Below the pieces are notes generated by a model that saw nothing but the letters and a program-made list of their open reading frames with translations, was not told the DNA's origin and did no database searches. DNA of 47,288 bases from Brachyspira innocens ATCC 29796 (GTDB lineage Bacteria; Spirochaetota; Brachyspiria; Brachyspirales; Brachyspiraceae). The translations under genes and the position numbers were made by a program. Each line of letters starts with the position of its first letter. Position 1 is the stretch's first letter. The stretch spans positions 1 through 47,288 of the forward strand of contig NZ_ARQI01000109.1 of the NCBI RefSeq assembly GCF_000384655.1, given 5' to 3'. This document shows positions 1-8,940 of this stretch, one piece after another.

Positions 1-95
1 ACAACACAACACAACACAACACAACACAACACAACACAACACAACACAACACAACACAACACAACACAACACAACACAACACAACACAACACAAC
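1..95. repeat. (ACAAC)19 pentanucleotide tandem repeat
   Basis: Nineteen uninterrupted copies of the 5-bp unit ACAAC run from the first base of the window to base 95, so the array may extend further left. No stop codon occurs inside it in any of the six frames, because the period is five. It ends 158 bp before the sulfotransferase start. It could lie in the 3' end of an upstream gene or in a promoter region; the window does not show which. Perfect arrays of this kind are prone to slippage. Confidence 0.95.
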
Positions 96-253
96 CATCT
101 AATCTAATATTTCTATTTTTCAATAAAATCAATCTTTATTTTTTAGCTATAAAAACATATTCCCATAATATTATCTTTATTAATATAGAAAAACACTATT
201 TATTAATATCTTATATAAAAATAATTAATATAAATATTTTAGGAGAATAAATT

Positions 254-1789
254 ATGAAAAAATTACTATTTATTATTGTATTGATTATAAGTTTATTTTC
301 TTTATCCTGTAATCATAATAAGTTAAACTCTTCATTAACCAGTTCTATTGGTAAAGTTGGTGAAATAACAGTTAATCCACTTGGGGTTACACCATTATCA
401 GCAGTTTATACAACAGCAACGGTGAATGCTACGCCCATAACAGTAACAGTTAAAGGTCTTTATGGAGAGCCAGACATAATACACACTTATCCAGCAGGTT
501 ATGGTACAGAGTTCGAGATACATGGTATGTTTCCAGAGTCTCAAAATACTATTGAAGTTAATGACGGTGGAAGAATTATAACTAAAAATGTTTATGTAGA
601 ATCTTTACCAAATGGAATACAAAAAAAATATGATGTAGCAGTTAATAATTTGCCAGAAGAAAAATATCCTAATAATCCTGAGTTATATTTTGTTAGTCCT
701 AATCAAAATTGGAGTGGTTGGAAAGGTGTACTAGGAATATCTGATAATGGATATATAAGATATGCTAATACAATTATTACATATTTTTCAAAAATACATA
801 TTAACAATTCAAAAATATCATTTTTTGATACTTATGAAGGAGGAGATACAAATCCTGGCTTATATGATTTGTTTGGTAATAGAATTATAAAATATCCAAC
901 TATTGCACACCATGATGTTATAAAAGTTGATAATAATTACATTTACTTATCAATTTCAACTTGGGGATCAGGGGATAGATTAGTAGAAATGAATAGTTAT
1001 GGTTCTAAAGTAATAGAATTAAGTTTTGGTAAATTAATACAAAATACATTAGACTTGAAAACATATCCTGAAGATGAGGAAGTATTTAAAAAGATAGTAT
1101 TTGGAGATGATGTAAATAATATCTATGTAGATAGTAGTGGACAGCAAAAATTGATAGATTGGTTTCATGCAAATTCTTTAGTTTATGATTCATCAACTGA
1201 TATTTTATATGTTTCTTCAAGAGAAAGAGGAGTATTGGCTATAAATTATAGTGAATGGAGATTAATTTGGTGGATGGCTGATGATTCTTTATTGTCAACG
1301 GGTAATTATAAACCTTATCAAGTTTATTTTAGAGATTTAAAATCATTGGAACCATACAGAGTAAAAGGTGATGTAATAAATGATGGGCCAAAAAATCAGC
1401 ATGCTTTATTTTTACATAAAAATGGTAATTTAGGTATGTTTGATAATCAGGGAGATAAAGCAACTAATCCTAATGGTTCAAGATATGTAGAATATAAAAT
1501 AACTGGTACTCATGGAAATTATACAGCTCAAAAAGTTTATGAGTATAGAGATAGTTCTTTATATTCTAGAATAATGTCTGATGTAGATTTTACAGGTGAA
1601 AATTATCAAAATTTATTGTTAACATATGCAGATCCTACTGCTAGAATTTTGGAAGTAGAAAAAAATACAAAAAATGTTTTATTTAGGGTTGATTTACCAT
1701 TTTATACTTACAGAGTAGAAAAAATGCCATTATATTATGATGAAGGCAGAGTTTATTCAGAGGACTGCAACTTAAAAAATCCTAATTGA
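254..1789 (+). CDS. arylsulfate sulfotransferase, lipoprotein
   Basis: Probable PAPS-independent aryl-sulfate sulfotransferase (ASST family), which moves sulfate from one phenolic sulfate ester to another phenol outside the cytoplasm. Residues 1-19 form a lipoprotein signal ending in LSC (acceptor Cys19). The N-terminal domain (about 38-105) has the family pattern NPLGVTPLSA and GEPDIIHTYPAGYGTEFEI. The catalytic beta-propeller shows the HHD motif at 219-221, FHANSL with His305, SSRERG with Arg323, and QHALFLH with His383. The 18-residue His-to-Arg spacing equals that of E. coli His356/Arg374, and His383 would match the sulfated His436. AGGAG precedes the ATG. The partner oxidase genes dsbL and dsbI, often next to ASST in enterobacteria, are absent here. 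Family call is firm; the natural substrate is unknown. Confidence 0.85.
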   Translation: MKKLLFIIVLIISLFSLSCNHNKLNSSLTSSIGKVGEITVNPLGVTPLSAVYTTATVNATPITVTVKGLYGEPDIIHTYPAGYGTEFEIHGMFPESQNTIEVNDGGRIITKNVYVESLPNGIQKKYDVAVNNLPEEKYPNNPELYFVSPNQNWSGWKGVLGISDNGYIRYANTIITYFSKIHINNSKISFFDTYEGGDTNPGLYDLFGNRIIKYPTIAHHDVIKVDNNYIYLSISTWGSGDRLVEMNSYGSKVIELSFGKLIQNTLDLKTYPEDEEVFKKIVFGDDVNNIYVDSSGQQKLIDWFHANSLVYDSSTDILYVSSRERGVLAINYSEWRLIWWMADDSLLSTGNYKPYQVYFRDLKSLEPYRVKGDVINDGPKNQHALFLHKNGNLGMFDNQGDKATNPNGSRYVEYKITGTHGNYTAQKVYEYRDSSLYSRIMSDVDFTGENYQNLLLTYADPTARILEVEKNTKNVLFRVDLPFYTYRVEKMPLYYDEGRVYSEDCNLKNPN

Positions 1790-1812
1790 TTTTAATTTGA
1801 TTAAATGAAATT

Positions 1813-1847
1813 AAGGCTTGATTACAGTAATGTAGTTGAGCCTTTTT
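1813..1847 (+). terminator. intrinsic terminator after sulfotransferase gene
   Basis: AAGGCT (1813-1818) pairs with AGCCTT (1839-1844), followed by further T residues, 24 bp past the sulfotransferase stop. Confidence 0.6.
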
Positions 1848-2075
1848 ATTTCATTTTTAATATTATTGTACGAGTAAATTTTTGTAATGAATATCCAACT
1901 TTTTTAATTAATTCTTTTAGTGTTCAAGTTTACATTATAATAGCAGTTTATTTTTTTTCAATAAAATAATGTAATTTTTTAAATTTGGTATTTTATATGC
2001 TAAAAACATTATTTTTATTTTTTAAAAAAGTTTAATATAGGTATGGTATGTATTAAAAAAACATGTAAAAATCAA

Positions 2076-2104
2076 TTGACAATTTATGTAATTTGTGTTA
2101 TAAT
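2076..2104 (+). promoter_or_regulatory. consensus sigma-70 promoter of hppA
   Basis: TTGACA (2076-2081) and TATAAT (2099-2104) are both perfect hexamers, 17 bp apart, with a TGn extended -10 (TG at 2096-2097). The start would be near 2111, giving a leader of about 40 nt. The stretch 1848-2075 between the preceding terminator and this promoter is A+T-rich, with no gene or repeat that I can see. Confidence 0.85.
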
Positions 2105-2151
2105 CCAAAACTGTAAAATTTTCACCAAAATTTAAAAAATAGGGTATGTGT

Positions 2152-4548
2152 ATGAATTATGAAATATTAGCTGAAAATGCCCGCTTTTTTACAATATCAG
2201 CGGCAATACTCACATTGGCTTTCGCATTCTATTTTTATAAATGGATGCGTAAACAGGACGAAGGTAATGAAACTATGAAAGAAATAGCTTCGCATGTACG
2301 CTCTGGTGCTATAGCTTATCTTAAACAACAGTATAAAGTTATAGCTTTCTTCTTTGCAGGAGCTTTTATTATTTTTGCTATTCTTTCTTATGCATTAAAA
2401 GTGCAGAACCCTTTCATTCCTATAGGTTTTTTAACAGGCGGTTTCTTCTCAACTCTTTCTGGTTTCTTGGGTATGAAAACTGCTACTTATGCATCTGCTA
2501 GAACTGCTAATGCAGCAAGCAAATCATTAAACGAAGGTTTAACAATAGCTTTCCGTTCTGGAGCTGTTATGGGACTTACTGTTGTAGGTCTTGCTTTGCT
2601 TGACATCTCTTTATGGTTTATAGTGTTAAATTTATGGCTTGATAATAGTCTTTTCGGTACAGACTTCCTTAATTTGGCTTCTACTGGAATAACCAAAGGT
2701 ACTGCTGAATATACTGCTGCTAAAATGCACTTTGTAACTACTACAATGCTTAGCTTTGGTGTAGGTGCTTCTTTCCAAGCATTATTTGCACGTGTTGGAG
2801 GCGGTATATTTACTAAAGCTGCTGACGTTGGTGCTGACTTGGTTGGTAAAGTTGAAGCTGGTATACCTGAAGATGACCCTAGAAACCCTGCAGTTATAGC
2901 TGACAACGTAGGCGATAACGTAGGTGACGTTGCTGGTATGGGTGCTGACCTTTACGAATCTTATGCTGGTTCTATACTTGCTGCTATGAGTTTGGGTTCT
3001 GCTGCTTTCGGATATATTAACCCTGATGTAAGCCCAATATATGCTGTATCTCTTCCTATGATACTTGCTGCTATTGGTACTCTTTCTTCTATAATAGGTG
3101 TATTCTTCGTTAAAACTAAAGAAGGTGCTACTATGGGAGAATTATTAAAATCTTTAAGAGTTGGTGTTTATATAAGCAGTGCTATTATTATAGTTGTTTC
3201 TTTCCTACTTGTAAAAGCACTTCTTCCAAACAATTTGGGATTATTTGTTTCTATCATTGTAGGACTTATAGCTGGTAACGTAGTTGGTTTCTTCACAGAA
3301 TATTATACAGCTGCTGAATACAAACCTACTCAATGGGTAGCTGAACAATCTAAAACTGGTCCTGCTACTGTTATTATAGGCGGACTTGCTGTAGGTATGC
3401 AGTCTACTTTAATACCTGTTGTTACAGTTGTTATCTCTATAATGTTAGCATTTGGTTTTGCTGGCGGTTTCGGTGCTGAAGCTTCTTCTTTCTCTCAAGG
3501 TTTATACGGTATTGCTTTGGCTTCTGTTGGTATGTTATCTACTTTAGGTATCACATTAGCTACTGATGCTTATGGTCCTATAGCTGACAATGCAGGCGGT
3601 AATGCTGAAATGTCTGGTCTTCCAGAAAGTGTTAGAGAAAGAACTGATGCTTTAGACTCTTTAGGTAACACTACTGCTGCTACTGGTAAAGGTTTCGCTA
3701 TATGTTCTGCTGCTTTAACTGCTATGGCTTTGATTGCTGCTTATATTGAGGAAATTAAAACTTCTTTGGGAAGAATGATTAACTCTGGTAATCTTACTTC
3801 TATAGATATAGGTACTGTTCAATATACTGCTAACAGTGCTAAAGAATTATATGACAAAGTTGTTTATAGTTTGGGTATGAATGAGTTTATGAATGCTTTC
3901 AATATTCACTTGATGAACCCTAAAGTATTAATAGGTATATTTATCGGTGCTATGTTAGTATTCTTCTTCTGTGCTTTAACTATGAAAGCTGTAGGACGTG
4001 CTGCTGCAGGTGTTGTAGAAGAAGTTAGAAGACAGTTCAGAGAAATTAAAGGCTTACTTGCCGGTGAAAAAGGCGTAAAAGCTGATTATGAAAAAGCTGT
4101 TCAAATCTGTACTAAATCAGCTCAAAAAGAGATGATTGTTCCTTCTGTACTTGCTATAATAGTACCTGTTGTAGTTGGTTTCTTATTCGGAGTACCTGCT
4201 GTTATAGGTATGTTAGTAGGCGGTTTGACTGCTGGTTTTGCTATGGCTGTTATGATGTCTAATGCCGGCGGTGCTTGGGATAATGCTAAAAAATACATTG
4301 AAGCTGGTAATTTAGGCGGTAAAAAAATCATAGATCCAAAAACTGGAGAAAAAATTACTAACCCTAACCATGCTGCTGCTGTTATAGGTGATACAGTTGG
4401 TGACCCATTCAAAGATACTTCCGGACCTTCAATTAACATTCTTATCAAATTAATGAGCTTGATAAGTGTTGTATTTGCTGGTGCAATAGTAGCTTTCTCA
4501 CCAAAAATTCAGGCTTTATTAGGTATAGCTGATCAAATTATTAAGTAA
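2152..4548 (+). CDS. hppA: membrane-bound K+-dependent pyrophosphatase
   Basis: Membrane pyrophosphatase that couples PPi hydrolysis to H+ or Na+ export across the inner membrane. About 16 hydrophobic segments are visible. The PPi/Mg site motifs are DVGADLVGKVEAG followed by DNVGDNVGDVAG (251-262), and GDTVGDPFKDTSGPS lies near the C terminus. The selectivity motif GNTTAATGKG has Ala509 and Gly512, as in K+-dependent enzymes; K+-independent ones have Lys and Thr there. The 798 residues exceed the commoner 650-770. I chose the ATG at 2152 because AGGG at 2141-2144 lies 7 nt upstream; an in-frame ATG at 2146 is only 1 nt from it. The gene is monocistronic, with a consensus promoter and its own terminator. 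Whether it pumps H+ or Na+ cannot be settled by eye. Confidence 0.95.
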   Translation: MNYEILAENARFFTISAAILTLAFAFYFYKWMRKQDEGNETMKEIASHVRSGAIAYLKQQYKVIAFFFAGAFIIFAILSYALKVQNPFIPIGFLTGGFFSTLSGFLGMKTATYASARTANAASKSLNEGLTIAFRSGAVMGLTVVGLALLDISLWFIVLNLWLDNSLFGTDFLNLASTGITKGTAEYTAAKMHFVTTTMLSFGVGASFQALFARVGGGIFTKAADVGADLVGKVEAGIPEDDPRNPAVIADNVGDNVGDVAGMGADLYESYAGSILAAMSLGSAAFGYINPDVSPIYAVSLPMILAAIGTLSSIIGVFFVKTKEGATMGELLKSLRVGVYISSAIIIVVSFLLVKALLPNNLGLFVSIIVGLIAGNVVGFFTEYYTAAEYKPTQWVAEQSKTGPATVIIGGLAVGMQSTLIPVVTVVISIMLAFGFAGGFGAEASSFSQGLYGIALASVGMLSTLGITLATDAYGPIADNAGGNAEMSGLPESVRERTDALDSLGNTTAATGKGFAICSAALTAMALIAAYIEEIKTSLGRMINSGNLTSIDIGTVQYTANSAKELYDKVVYSLGMNEFMNAFNIHLMNPKVLIGIFIGAMLVFFFCALTMKAVGRAAAGVVEEVRRQFREIKGLLAGEKGVKADYEKAVQICTKSAQKEMIVPSVLAIIVPVVVGFLFGVPAVIGMLVGGLTAGFAMAVMMSNAGGAWDNAKKYIEAGNLGGKKIIDPKTGEKITNPNHAAAVIGDTVGDPFKDTSGPSINILIKLMSLISVVFAGAIVAFSPKIQALLGIADQIIK

Positions 4549-4566
4549 TTAATTTATTTAATATAC

Positions 4567-4603
4567 AAGCTGTCTGACTTTAATTAGTTAGGCAGCTTTT
4601 TTT
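4567..4603 (+). terminator. intrinsic terminator of hppA
   Basis: A 13-bp stem (AAGCTGTCTGACT with AGTTAGGCAGCTT, including G-U pairs) with a 5-6 nt loop, followed by a run of seven T, starts 19 bp after the hppA stop. Confidence 0.85.
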
Positions 4604-4665
4604 ATTTAAATATGAACTATAATTCTTTTTATTATACAATAATTATTAAATAATGGTAATTTCAT

Positions 4666-4706
<41 letters not shown>

Positions 4707-4744
4707 ACTAATCGTACTTAATATTATTAATTTTGAGGTAATTT

Positions 4745-5953
4745 ATGAAGTTAATATGTATTTTTATGATTATTTTAACATTATTCAATTTATCAGCATG
4801 TACAAAACATGAATACTCGGTATATTATCCAAGCACTCCAGAAACTCCAAGCACTCCAGAAACTCCTTCTATTTATGAAGATATTAATTTTATGTATTTA
4901 GATAGTAATTATACCTCTGTAGAAAATAAAACAGATATTATGTGTATATTTTTTAAAGATATTGAAGATATGGTAATTTTTTCAGAAAAAGAAAATGATA
5001 ATGAGTATTTAGTTTCTGTAATATTAAAAAATAATACTTCTGTTTTAATGAGATATAAAAATAAAAAAATATTTCCTGAAACAATTAGTTTTTATAAAAA
5101 TAGTACCATAATAAAAGGATTGGTAAAAATGGATTTAGTTAAATATAATAATATTGATGTTACATTTTATATGAATGATACAATGGAGTTAATATCCTGT
5201 ATAGAACTAAAAAATGATATAAAAAATTATAAAGAAAATTTTAATTTAGATAAAGATGAAAATTATAATCTTAATATAATGATGAATAGTTTATTCATAT
5301 TAAATTCAATTAATAATCATATTACTAATAATGGACAATTTCAAGCAAGAGCTGGATTTGGTCTCATATTTCAAGCATTAGGTACAATAGTAACAGGTAT
5401 AGCAGAAGGGATAATGGCTGCTGTTGGAATTCTGGTTGGATTAAGTATAGTAACTGCAATTATTGTTGTTCCATTAATTAGTTTAATTACGGATTCTGCT
5501 AAAAAAGCTTTAGAATCAAAAAAAGTTGATGAACAATTTGTTATAAATTATAGAAATAGTTCTGCTGTAATATTGAAAGATAATCAGGATATTGTATTTG
5601 ATGGTGATTCATTTATTGTTAATAATGTTCTTAATTTGGTGATCCCCATAAAATCTGATTTAGCACCTATAAGATGGTATATAAAACACAAGCCTGATAG
5701 TATGAGTTATGCACAAATTGGTCAATATTTTTTGTTTAAAAATTATAATAATAATCCTATATCAATTAAACCAGATGGTTTGATAGTTAATCTTTTAGTT
5801 TCAGGAGGAATGTCAGAGGCTACATTTTATATAAAAAATGAAAAAATACAAAATTTGCCGGACGGAGAATCTATAATTATATGTTTTGAATTTCCAAAAT
5901 ATTCTATAGTTAATGGATATTATACTGATAATTTATGTATTGAAATAAAATAA
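4745..5953 (+). CDS. hypothetical lipoprotein with hydrophobic central segment
   Basis: I do not recognise the family. Residues 1-19 are a lipoprotein signal with lipobox LSAC (Cys19), so the product is probably anchored in a cell-envelope membrane. A short Pro/Thr/Glu linker (about 29-42) contains a duplicated six-residue unit. About residues 200-250 are strongly hydrophobic and glycine/alanine-rich (from AGFGLIFQ to VPLISLI), resembling one or two membrane segments, which is odd in a lipoprotein. The flanks are Asn/Lys-rich and beta-like. GAGG lies 7-8 nt before the ATG. The next gene starts 36 bp downstream and encodes a predicted outer-membrane barrel, so the two are probably cotranscribed. 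The repeat-embedded promoter suggests variable expression. Confidence 0.75.
   Translation: MKLICIFMIILTLFNLSACTKHEYSVYYPSTPETPSTPETPSIYEDINFMYLDSNYTSVENKTDIMCIFFKDIEDMVIFSEKENDNEYLVSVILKNNTSVLMRYKNKKIFPETISFYKNSTIIKGLVKMDLVKYNNIDVTFYMNDTMELISCIELKNDIKNYKENFNLDKDENYNLNIMMNSLFILNSINNHITNNGQFQARAGFGLIFQALGTIVTGIAEGIMAAVGILVGLSIVTAIIVVPLISLITDSAKKALESKKVDEQFVINYRNSSAVILKDNQDIVFDGDSFIVNNVLNLVIPIKSDLAPIRWYIKHKPDSMSYAQIGQYFLFKNYNNNPISIKPDGLIVNLLVSGGMSEATFYIKNEKIQNLPDGESIIICFEFPKYSIVNGYYTDNLCIEIK
4829..4864 (+). repeat. in-frame 18-bp tandem duplication
   Basis: Two identical copies of the 18-bp unit CCAAGCACTCCAGAAACT encode PSTPET twice, within the linker just after the lipoprotein signal. Copy changes would keep the frame. 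Confidence 0.85.
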
Positions 5954-5989
5954 TTATAGTTTAATATATTAATAATTGGAGTGATACTT

Positions 5990-6745
5990 ATGAAAATAAT
6001 TAAATATTTTTTATTTGTAAATATTTTAATTATAACTATTACATATACTGCATTTGCTAGTTTAGAGATAAATTTTAATGGTCATTATGGAATTGCTTTT
6101 CCATTTAATTCTATAAAAGTAAATGATAATTATAAAAATACTATTTATGATAGTGTTGATGGTACTTTAGGTTTTGAAGGAACTTTGTTTTTCCAAATAG
6201 GAAATTATTTTAAATTATTTGAAGATGATTATACAAGCATTATTAAAGGTGTGAGTTTATTTGGAGATATTGGTTTTAGTATTAATGCTTTGATGTCTGA
6301 TTATAAAGAAAATAATATAAAATATACAGAGATACTTGGATTTTATTCTATGCTGGTTGGAGCTACTGTAAAGTTAAATTTCAGTAAAATGTCTATAGGA
6401 TTAGGTACTGGAATAATAGCTCCTTTATATGCTATGGTTGCTTCAAGTAAATACGGAGGGGTTATGGCAGCACCTGATGATTTGAATAATTGGAATGTTA
6501 ATGATATGAGAAATCTATTTAAAGTTCCAATAATGCCTTATATAAAACTTACTGTTGAAGGGTTTATATATTTAGTTCCTAATTTTGCTGTTACTCTTGG
6601 AGGCTATATGATGTATAATTTTGGTATGCAGTACAAAACAGATGTTGTGAATAATAATTTAGGTAATAATATATATAATAAATATAATTTTTCTTCTCTT
6701 TCTATCGGATTAGTTTTAGGTATATCTTTGGGCAGATATAATTGA
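5990..6745 (+). CDS. predicted outer-membrane beta-barrel protein
   Basis: A 251-residue exported protein of unrecognised family. Residues 1-22 form a Sec signal peptide with likely cleavage after TAFA. The mature part alternates hydrophobic and polar residues with many Gly and aromatic residues, and ends in strands such as SIGLVLGISLGRYN, which fits a small outer-membrane beta-barrel. I chose the ATG at 5990 because GGAG (5978-5981) lies 8 nt upstream; an in-frame GTG at 5981 overlaps that site. It follows the lipoprotein gene by 36 bp, so the pair may form an envelope unit. The barrel assignment is inferred from composition and pattern only. Confidence 0.7.
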   Translation: MKIIKYFLFVNILIITITYTAFASLEINFNGHYGIAFPFNSIKVNDNYKNTIYDSVDGTLGFEGTLFFQIGNYFKLFEDDYTSIIKGVSLFGDIGFSINALMSDYKENNIKYTEILGFYSMLVGATVKLNFSKMSIGLGTGIIAPLYAMVASSKYGGVMAAPDDLNNWNVNDMRNLFKVPIMPYIKLTVEGFIYLVPNFAVTLGGYMMYNFGMQYKTDVVNNNLGNNIYNKYNFSSLSIGLVLGISLGRYN

Positions 6746-6829
6746 TATATTCTTATTTTAGTTTTTATATGAAATTATTAAAAAAAATTTACTTTATACT
6801 CTATAAAAGTAAAAAAAATATATTTTTAT

Positions 6830-6857
6830 TTGACTTTATGTGATTATAATTTATAAT
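6830..6857 (+). promoter_or_regulatory. promoter of the chemotaxis receptor gene
   Basis: TTGACT (6830-6835) and TATAAT (6852-6857) are separated by 16 bp. Transcription would start near 6864, giving a leader of about 110 nt. Confidence 0.65.
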
Positions 6858-6878
6858 ATATCTCTAAAATAATCAAAA

Positions 6879-6903
6879 AGTATTCGCTTCTATTTAGAAT
6901 ACT
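6879..6903. repeat. inverted repeat in the mcp leader
   Basis: AGTATTC (6879-6885) and GAATACT (6897-6903) are perfect complements separated by 11 nt, about 15-40 nt after the predicted transcription start. It could be an operator or an RNA hairpin. Confidence 0.5.
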
Positions 6904-6973
6904 ATTTCAACTATTTTTTATTAAAATTCTATTATTAATAATTATTGTTAATTTTTTATAAAAAGGAAAATAT

Positions 6974-8806
6974 ATGAAAAAAATTCATTCTATAAGAGTA
7001 AAAATGCCTATAGCAATTAGTATTTTAAGTACAATATTTTTAGTTTTAATAGTTGCTATATTATCATACAGATCTCATATTATTATTAAAGATTCTACAT
7101 TGAATGGATTTAATAATACAGTTAATGGTTATAAAGATATGCTTGATGTTTGGCTTGATGATAATAGGAATTTAATAGAAACTTATGCTGTATCTCCTAT
7201 AGTAAGAAGTTATCTTCTAAATAGAAATGTAGATATTAGAAGTACACTTACAGAGTTTGAAGCTATTAATGAATATGTGCTTGATATAGGTATTACAGAT
7301 ATTAATGGCATAATTTTAGATAATGTTAATAATGTAAAAATAGGTGAAAATATAACAACGGTAAGACCTAATATTTTAAATATATTAAAAAACAATAATA
7401 ATAAAGCATCTTTTGATGATGGTATACAAAGATCAAGTGCTGATAACAAATGGTCACTTGCAGCTATTTCTGGTGTTAATTATAATGGGGAATATATAGG
7501 AAATGTGTATATGATTTTAGATTGGGAGGAGCTTGCTGTAAAACTTCAGGATTTGAAATTACCTGAAAGAACTAGAATATTTGCTATTGATGATGACAAT
7601 ACTGTTGTATTGGATACTAAAAATGAAATTAATACAAAGGCAAATGAGGCTTATGGAGAAATTATAAATAGCGGTTTATCTTCTGGTATTATGAATTATA
7701 TATCTTCTGTAAGTAATGATCCAAGAACAGCAGTTTACAGCAGACTTCAAAATTTATCTTGGTATTTAATTATGGCTATGGACGATAATATTATTTATAA
7801 AGATAATAATGATTCTATTATAATATCTATAGCTGTATGTATTTTATCAATTATATTTATCAATATATTTGCTTTTATTTATATTAAAAGAGTTACCCAC
7901 CCTCTAAAAGTATTAATGAGTCATGCTACTAGTATATCAGAAGGAAATATTAGCATAAATACTAAAAGTACTTATGCTAAAGACGAGTTTGGAGAATTAG
8001 AGAGGGTTTTTGATATTATGAGCAGCAGGTTGGCAGAGGTTGTTTATAATGTTAATAATGCCTCCAAAGAGATAATGGCAGCAGCAGAAAATATGATGGA
8101 AAGCAGCAGTGAATTATCAGCAAGGACAGATATTCAATCATCTAGTTTAGAAGAAACAGCATCTAGCATTGAAGAAATGGTTTCTAATATAAAGATTTCG
8201 GCTGAGAATTCTATACATGGTAAGGATATGATGTCAGAGTCTATTACATTTATTGAAGATGCAGCAAATATTATATCTCAAACTGCTTCAAATATAGAAG
8301 AGGTTTATCAATCAAGCGAGAAAATAAAAGACATTACAAAGATTATTGAAGATATTGCTTTTCAAACTAATATACTTGCTCTTAATGCTTCTGTAGAGGC
8401 AGCAAGAGCTGGAGATCATGGTAAAGGTTTTGCTGTTGTTGCTTCTGAAGTAAGAAATCTTGCCCAAACTACTCAGGCTTCTGTAAAAGATATTACAGCA
8501 TTAGTTGATAATACTTCAAGTAAAATAGATGTTGCAACAAATACTGCTAAGCAATCGCAGGATATATTTGCAAAACTTCAAAATAAAGTATTAGAAACTT
8601 CAAAGCTAATGGAAGATATTACTTCAAATGCCCTAGAACAGCAGTCTGGAACTAATCAAATAAGTACAGAAGTTAATAATATGGAAACTGCCACTACTCA
8701 AAATGCTGCTTTGGCTGAAAACTCAAGTGAAATATCAAAAAGCTTAGTTGAAAAGGCTAGATTTTTAGAGAGCAGTATTGAGTTTTTTAAAATTTCTAAT
8801 AGTTAA
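6974..8806 (+). CDS. methyl-accepting chemotaxis protein
   Basis: Transmembrane chemoreceptor that would signal through CheA/CheW. TM1 is about residues 12-33. A periplasmic ligand domain (about 34-278) has dCache-like features, such as [13 protein letters not shown] and [17 protein letters not shown]2 is about 279-303, then HAMP (about 304-355) and the signalling coiled coil. The conserved hairpin tip [20 protein letters not shown] is at about 459-478, followed by [16 protein letters not shown]. The C terminus (FFKISNS) lacks a NWETF-type CheR/CheB tether. AAAAGGA precedes the ATG. It is monocistronic, with no che genes nearby. The ligand is unknown. Confidence 0.93.
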   Translation: MKKIHSIRVKMPIAISILSTIFLVLIVAILSYRSHIIIKDSTLNGFNNTVNGYKDMLDVWLDDNRNLIETYAVSPIVRSYLLNRNVDIRSTLTEFEAINEYVLDIGITDINGIILDNVNNVKIGENITTVRPNILNILKNNNNKASFDDGIQRSSADNKWSLAAISGVNYNGEYIGNVYMILDWEELAVKLQDLKLPERTRIFAIDDDNTVVLDTKNEINTKANEAYGEIINSGLSSGIMNYISSVSNDPRTAVYSRLQNLSWYLIMAMDDNIIYKDNNDSIIISIAVCILSIIFINIFAFIYIKRVTHPLKVLMSHATSISEGNISINTKSTYAKDEFGELERVFDIMSSRLAEVVYNVNNASKEIMAAAENMMESSSELSARTDIQSSSLEETASSIEEMVSNIKISAENSIHGKDMMSESITFIEDAANIISQTASNIEEVYQSSEKIKDITKIIEDIAFQTNILALNASVEAARAGDHGKGFAVVASEVRNLAQTTQASVKDITALVDNTSSKIDVATNTAKQSQDIFAKLQNKVLETSKLMEDITSNALEQQSGTNQISTEVNNMETATTQNAALAENSSEISKSLVEKARFLESSIEFFKISNS

Positions 8807-8940
8807 TAATATACTTATTGCAAAAAAATAATTAATATTTAACTATTTTTGTTTTTATAATTTCAATTTCGTATTACCAAGTTATTACATAATAATAAGC
8901 TTATACAACCAACTTGTCAACTACTTTTGGAATAACTCTA

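Noticed and set aside
1-95. CRISPR array
   Set aside because: There are no spacers; it is a simple pentanucleotide tandem repeat. No CRISPR array or cas gene is visible anywhere.
2146-2151. Upstream ATG for hppA giving two extra residues (Met-Cys)
   Set aside because: It is 1 nt from the AGGG site; the ATG at 2152 is at proper spacing.
2487-2906. Minus-strand open frame of 139 codons inside hppA
   Set aside because: Shadow of the conserved hppA coding frame; no ribosome site or family resemblance. The same holds for the other antisense frames inside the ribosomal genes.
5981-5989. GTG start for the barrel protein
   Set aside because: It overlaps the GGAG ribosome site; the ATG at 5990 begins a normal signal peptide.
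6788-6813. Hairpin after the barrel gene as a terminator
   Set aside because: The stem is imperfect and followed by A, not T, on the coding strand.
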